Source: Synchiropus splendidus
Taxonomy: Eukaryota; Chordata; Actinopteri; Syngnathiformes; Callionymidae
Assembly (NCBI RefSeq): GCF_027744825.2
Contig: NC_071347.1
Span: 18,540,001-18,604,000, forward strand
Length of the DNA: 64,000 bases
Reading direction: 5' to 3'
In this document: piece after piece, positions 58,465 through 64,000 of the stretch
How the letters are laid out: each line of letters opens with the position of its first letter
How positions within the stretch are numbered: the first letter of the stretch is position 1
Notes under the pieces: model-generated
Database searches by the model: none
What the model was told of the DNA's origin: nothing
What the model saw: the letters and a program-made list of their open reading frames with translations, nothing else
Position numbers and translations under genes: made by a program

Positions 58465-59394
58465 GCCTGAGCGCTCTAAACCGTGTTCAGCTACTCCCTC
58501 TGTGTGCGCAATTCTCCCCACAAAATGTGTGACAAATACCCACAAACACCGAATTAGCAGCACAATTGGTGTCAAGCTAAGGATTAGCATATAAACAATG
58601 CTTCATTTTATGGCATTTTCACAGCCCCAGCGGCGCTGCTCGATCACCCTCAGCCTCGTCGGGCGGGAACTTGTTCTCATGAACCTCAGCAGCTGCGTTG
58701 ACATCATGGCACCTAAGTTTAGCCAGTCACACTCGTAGCGTTTAGCACGTTATTAGCGACATTAGCGACTACAATGCTGCAGAGACAGCTCGCGATTTAA
58801 AGCTTCCTGAGAAGCGTAGCATGTGGTGAGAGTCTGTGATCGCACCTGTATCATCTATGATTTAACTCCTGTATTATGAATCAGCTCCTCCAGCAAGTGA
58901 GGTGTCAAACTGGAGGTGTAGGGTTGAGTTCTCTATGAGCCAGGCGTTGTGTGTCCGAAGACTTTAGTGCGACAATGAGCTAATGATCTTAGAGTGAGGG
59001 AGAGGCAAGAAACAGTGGAGCAGGATTACAAAATGTCCACGGGAGGGAGACCCTTCAGCTGCTCACAGGGTGACACGCTTGAGTCTCATTTTTGGACAGG
59101 TGTTACTCACTAAACACAATGGTGCTGCTGACTCTTGCTTCCTTTATTGTATTTGCATCACAGTTCTTGTCCTAGATATTTAACATTTCATGTCAAACTA
59201 ACTGCAATGTTTCATTTCCCGTCTCCTTTATTAGTAGCACAGCTACTTCCTGCTGTGGTTTAATGTAACTGTGATGTAACTGTTTCCACCCATTGCTATT
59301 TGGTGTCACAGTTCAGTCCAGTTCCCACTGTTTCTGTCACTTTAAACATTGTTTTTTGCTATCATATCTGAGCTGCTAAAAGGCAAAGCTTCGT

Positions 59395-59580
59395 CCTGAC
59401 CTTCACCTGTGGTCATGAGCTTTGGGTGACGGACAGGAGATTTTGGATACAAGCAGCTGAAATGAGTTTCCTTCATGGGTGGCAGGCTTCTCCCTTAGAG
59501 ATGGGGGCAAGAGTTCTGTCACTCGGGAGAAATTCGGAGTAGAGCTGCAGCTCCTCCATGTTGAAAGGAAAGAAAGTTTA
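59395..59580 (+). mobile_element. Degraded LINE C-terminal fragment
   Basis: Read on the plus strand with frame changes, the segment gives GHELW-like, W/LDTSS-NEF and REKFGVELQLLHVERKE text. This corresponds to the [10 protein letters not shown] ... [18 protein letters not shown] part of the LINE tail at 6605-7225. It carries stops and shifts and is clearly dead. Confidence 0.55.
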
Positions 59581-62500
59581 TTGTCTGTTGTTAATGTCCT
59601 GCTGGTGACAACCACCGCCACTCTCACAAGTCCCGTATTGCACTGCAATAGATCCACAGAGGTTACAAAGCAACTGTGTGTAGCTCCGGGTGGAGAAGAA
59701 AGTGTAGTCATAGCCTTCCCAGGCATCAGTCTCCTACATAAGCCCGGACCTACGAGGTGCAGTTGTAGTGTTTGGCTCAGCCATGGATGTGAAAATCCCT
59801 GGAAGCCGCTCTGGTTTGGAGCCAAACATCCTCCTTCTTGACTGCTCACTGATGAGCTGTCACTGCCTCCGGCTCATTTACACTTGGAATGAGACATTCA
59901 GCTTTTTCCCAGCGACAATTCCGAGCGTCGGCTCTACTCATTAATATCAATATAAAGACACTCTCTGCTGATAAACTGTATATATTTCTATCTTCAGAAA
60001 TGAGGGTGATTTCTCACCAAACACAGGACACCACTGAACAGTAAAAACTAATTCAGCTTCTTATTTATTTACAGATACATTTCTACTAAACACCAGACCA
60101 CAGCTGCCGGCGTTCAGGATGTTGGGTTGACATCATTTGCTAAGTGAAAGCAACTGGTAGAACCCCAGAGAATCAAGAGCACACTATCAGACAGGCACTC
60201 AGAGAGTGTATACCTCCGCCACGGTGCCCATGTGACTGCATAGAACACGATATATGATCATTGAAACTACTTCCTTGACTGTCCAATTGTGCTCACACAT
60301 ACAAGAACCTTTCCTTTGTTGTCTCACAGCAGAAATGAAGCAAAACCCAGGGGTGAAAACTGCACTGTAATTCAATTTCAGGGTTTCCGCAACGTGCAAA
60401 GAAGCATGTAAATCGGTAAAAATCAGTAAAATTATCTCTTTTTCAAGATGACATCTCACGTGCTCAAACGCATTGAAACAAAGTGAAAACAACACATAAC
60501 ACATCATGGAGGTGGACATGAACACCATGGTTTTCGCCGTGTTATTTGCGGAAAAAATCCCGAAAGAAACCTTGTAATGATTGAAGTCTGTTTCTCGTGG
60601 AACTCAAGTTGCGCATTGCGACCGGACACGTGAAGAGACAGACCGCAGGTAATTGCTGAGAGATATACTTCTCATGATTGAAAACTAGCATTTTCATTGT
60701 CACCATTTCAGTAAAAGTCAAAACTTTCCCAGCTGCTTCCTTGTTTCACTATCGCTTCTTGATAGGCTGCGTTCCGTTCCATGTTTTTGTAGGGCGTAAG
60801 GGGAGTCTGCCACGGTTTCAAAACACTCATGGCGGACACCATAAGTATGATAGCAAACAAGTCACCGACTATCTCAACGGCTAGTCAACTACTCCACAAA
60901 TGAGGCGAACAGATTGACAAGCATACCGTCACGTTTTGTCGCGCTGTAAATAGCTATTAAAACCCCCAAAAAACACTTGCAAAATTACGTTTTGGGGCCC
61001 TAGTCAGGTTACCGATAGGTGAGGGAGGAAACTGGAGTTCTGAAGGAAGTATACTGGAACCTGATGCTGAGAGGCTGCAGACCTCACAGTTCTGTCTTGA
61101 AGCAAATGTAAGCCAGTAAATCAGCCCTGACCTCGTGAACTGTGAATCCGCGCTCCTTCTACACATCACAAGGCAAACAGATACTTCCGTCGTGTGACGG
61201 ATTATGTGTGATCGACCGGGTCATGCACTCTGTTTTATAAGCAGTTTTAACGGCGAACCGCGGCGGCTCTCAGCGGCAACACTCTCCATTGTCTGCGCAG
61301 CTCCAGGGAAGACAACTCTGTGTTGGTGAATCCAGCCAGAATAATGCAGTAAACTGTTTGGCCCTGAAGAACTGCTGCATGAGCACACACGCGGGAAAGT
61401 TTCAGCTCAGCTGGTGTGTGTCAGCACTCTCTCCTGGGACATGCTAATCGCTTTTTTTTTTTATTCAGGAAGGAAAAGCTTGAATAGATTCTTTCACTTT
61501 CTGTTGAGGTTTCTGAATCAAAGAACAATAGACCAGGTATTTTTCGGACACCGGGAAATTAAAGAAGTCGCTCCAGTGAGATGACTGTTTACTGAAAGTG
61601 CCGCGTGTTGGAGGCGCAGGCGGCCGCTGCTGTGACAGGCACACAACGAGAGGACGGAAACAAAAAGTGCTGTGGAGGAGGAAGCTGTGCATCTTTGATG
61701 ACAGCTTATTCCAGCAATTCACCACAAGGTCACTCATGAAGGGCCACGCAGGAATAATGCCAGGGCCCAATTCTGGAGTCCAATTCCTCGACACTGGAGT
61801 TGATCTGTCGCCAATTCAAGTGAACAGTTCTGTATTATTTTTCTTTTTATTCATCTTAATTGAAACAGTGTACAACAATTTACTAAAAACAAAAAAAAAC
61901 CCTAAAGAAGTGATGTAATTCAACCAACACAGTATCTTTTGTGTGAAATTATAGTCATAGTAATATCAATTTAAATAGGAGACAAATCGAAAGAAATTAT
62001 AAATATTACAGTATTATAAATTTATGGAATAAATAAAAAATAAAACAAAATAAAATTAGATGAAAAATAATCGAGTCAAATCATTAAAAAAATGTAGTAA
62101 ATAATTTTAAAAAAACCCAATATATTTTAAAAATACAGCATGGCAAAACAATATGCTGTATATGCATGTGAAATTTTAATCGGTCACAATAACATCTGAG
62201 AAAAGGACAATACCACATGCAAAAAAAATTATCATGAGATTAAAAGAAATATGCAGAAAAAATTCGGGTTGTTTAAGGACATAAAAAACTTTTTTTTTTA
62301 AATATAAAATCAGCAATAATAATACATTATATATGTCACCAAGAACAATGAAGCAGCAATATAAATCTAGATTATTAACCAATAAACAGAGTTCAGCAAC
62401 AAACATGGCGCTCCAGCAAAATGAAAGCTTCAGCGCCTTCAGAGTTATGTTCCTCCTTTTTTTTTAGATGAAATCTCGCACAATAAACCAATGTGGAAAC

Positions 62501-64000
62501 GTTGACACGGGCGAAACACACAACAGAAGAGGTTGCATTCACGACTGTTGTTTCGAGAACAATGATTCTCCAGGTCGAGCTCCACTCCGATGGAGAAACC
62601 AGAGCAGCTCAAACACCCGCTAAACCCACAGACAAAAAAACTTGCACTTATTCTAATTATAGCCGTCATAATTATCTGTCAAATCCCCAGAGCTTGTGAA
62701 TCTGTCCTCTATTCTGCTACTTAGTCTGAGACGACTCTTGGATTAGCTGCAGCTGCGAGTTTAAAAGAGCTGCGGCAGATCTGTCATCCAGATTAATATG
62801 AGCCCAAATCCTCCGACAAGCTCGACTTGTTTGAGGTCAAACATAATGGAGACCAAGGCGCAACTCCAGGCTTCATTAAAAGAGGATATTTGGAGAGCGA
62901 TCGGATCGTATGTTGGAAGTGGATTAAACTTCTCAGGAGGAAATAGAAGTGGAGCAAGAGATACTTAAAAAGAGTTGATGAGAACTTTGCAGCATCCCAG
63001 CTCACTTCTGCCGCAGCGAGCCAAAACACAGGTCACGACAAAAGTTTACACAGAAGACACACAGGCACTGGAGTTATGTCAGTGTAAATATGTGGGTAGA
63101 TTTGAGTGCTGTAAGCAGTTATAGGGAATATATGAACTGTGATTAACTAGGATTTTAAAAATAACAACAGATGAAACAAAGCAAATTGAATGGCAATAAA
63201 AATGGCACCAAAAGTATTATGGAAAGACAAAACTCTGTCGGAAAATACAACAATGAAAACAAAAAAATTAAATAAAAGAGCATGGAAAACTTGACAGTGG
63301 AACCGAAAAAATAAACGACAAATTAGAACTCTTTTAATATATTACAATATATTAATATATTACCATAAAAAATGGTAAACATTTAAAATGTAAAACTGAA
63401 TGTAAAAATAATAAATACAATGGACTTAAAAAAATACACTACAAATTAAAACAAAAAAATTTGAATCAAAACCAAATTTGTAAAAATAACCAACAATTGA
63501 AAATTAAATAAATTTTAAAATTTAAATTTAAAAGAAATAAATATTAAAAAGATACAAAATTCCATGATCAAAAATGGAAACTATGAAAACAAACAATACC
63601 AATCGAAATAATGAATGCTGATATAACAGAATAAAGACAAATATAAAAATAAGATGACAGTATCACTGAGTCTTAATTAATAAAGCAAAGTGGAAATAAA
63701 AAACATTAATGCCGTAACTGACCTTCTAAATATCACAGACAGAAATGTTTTAATTCAAGCTGACGGCGTCATCGAACTCCCTCTCGCCCTCAATTGAAGT
63801 TCCTGTTGTATTGTTTTTGACAGACATCAGCAGCGGAATCACAGTTACATTTTGTTCCTGGAAAAGAGCTTTTCTGTCAGTCTCATAGCAACAACAGTAA
63901 CTAAGAGCAGCGAACCTCTCGTCTCAGGGTTTTAACTCTTCAGTGTGAGTGTGCCTGTGTGAAGACAGTGAGTGAGTGCGCTCACACAGCGTCCATGAAA

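Noticed and set aside
59403..59849. 148-codon minus-strand frame
   Set aside because: Its first part is the reverse strand of a degraded plus-strand LINE fragment, and the rest shows no domain.

Overview
This is a stretch of vertebrate nuclear DNA, almost certainly from a ray-finned (teleost) fish. The coding exons are split by GT-AG introns, the proteins match vertebrate families closely, many introns are only about 70-300 bp, and the non-coding DNA carries LINE fragments, hAT-like elements with terminal inverted repeats and AT/CA microsatellites typical of teleosts. There is no bacterial, phage or CRISPR content.

Three protein-coding genes account for nearly all recognisable coding sequence. 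(1) 2609-21548, plus strand: a complete rasgrf1, 27 coding exons and 1,256 codons before the stop, with PH, coiled coil, IQ, DH, second PH, REM and CDC25 Ras-GEF domains. Two of its introns use GC-AG splice sites. (2) 24727-32343, plus strand: a complete blm, the RecQ helicase, 21 coding exons and 1,358 codons, with an acidic N-terminal half, the helicase core, the zinc-binding/RQC region, HRDC and a basic C-terminal tail. A ZNF143-like site and a CCAAT box lie about 250-300 bp upstream of its start. (3) 49898-36115, minus strand: frmd5, with 13 exons visible encoding 538 residues. The first coding exon must lie beyond position 64000, so 49899-64000 is first-intron sequence. rasgrf1 and blm are head to tail, and blm and frmd5 are convergent.

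The genes are functionally unrelated: a neuronal calcium-responsive Ras/Rac exchange factor, a DNA-repair helicase and a membrane-associated FERM protein. All three have human orthologues on chromosome 15, so the neighbourhood is probably a rearranged piece of an ancestral chromosome.

The rest is upstream DNA (1-2608), the rasgrf1 3' region (21549-24428), the blm-frmd5 intergenic stretch and probable frmd5 3' UTR (32344-36114), and introns with repeats: a LINE 3' end at about 6605-7225, a rearranged LINE at about 17665-18062, an element with inverted termini inside blm intron 19, several hAT-like pieces in frmd5 introns, a local duplication around 53-55 kb and long TA arrays.

I see no wholly new multi-gene system. 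The most promising novelty is an open, phase-1/phase-1, 237-bp candidate exon in the last frmd5 intron (38099-38335, minus strand), flanked by AG and GT and in frame with the gene on both sides. Other items worth checking are the pair of rasgrf1 introns with the same GC donor hexamer, an exon-like reading frame downstream of blm, an unexplained 67-codon frame beside the last frmd5 exon, and a perfect 17-bp inverted repeat at 47677-47725.
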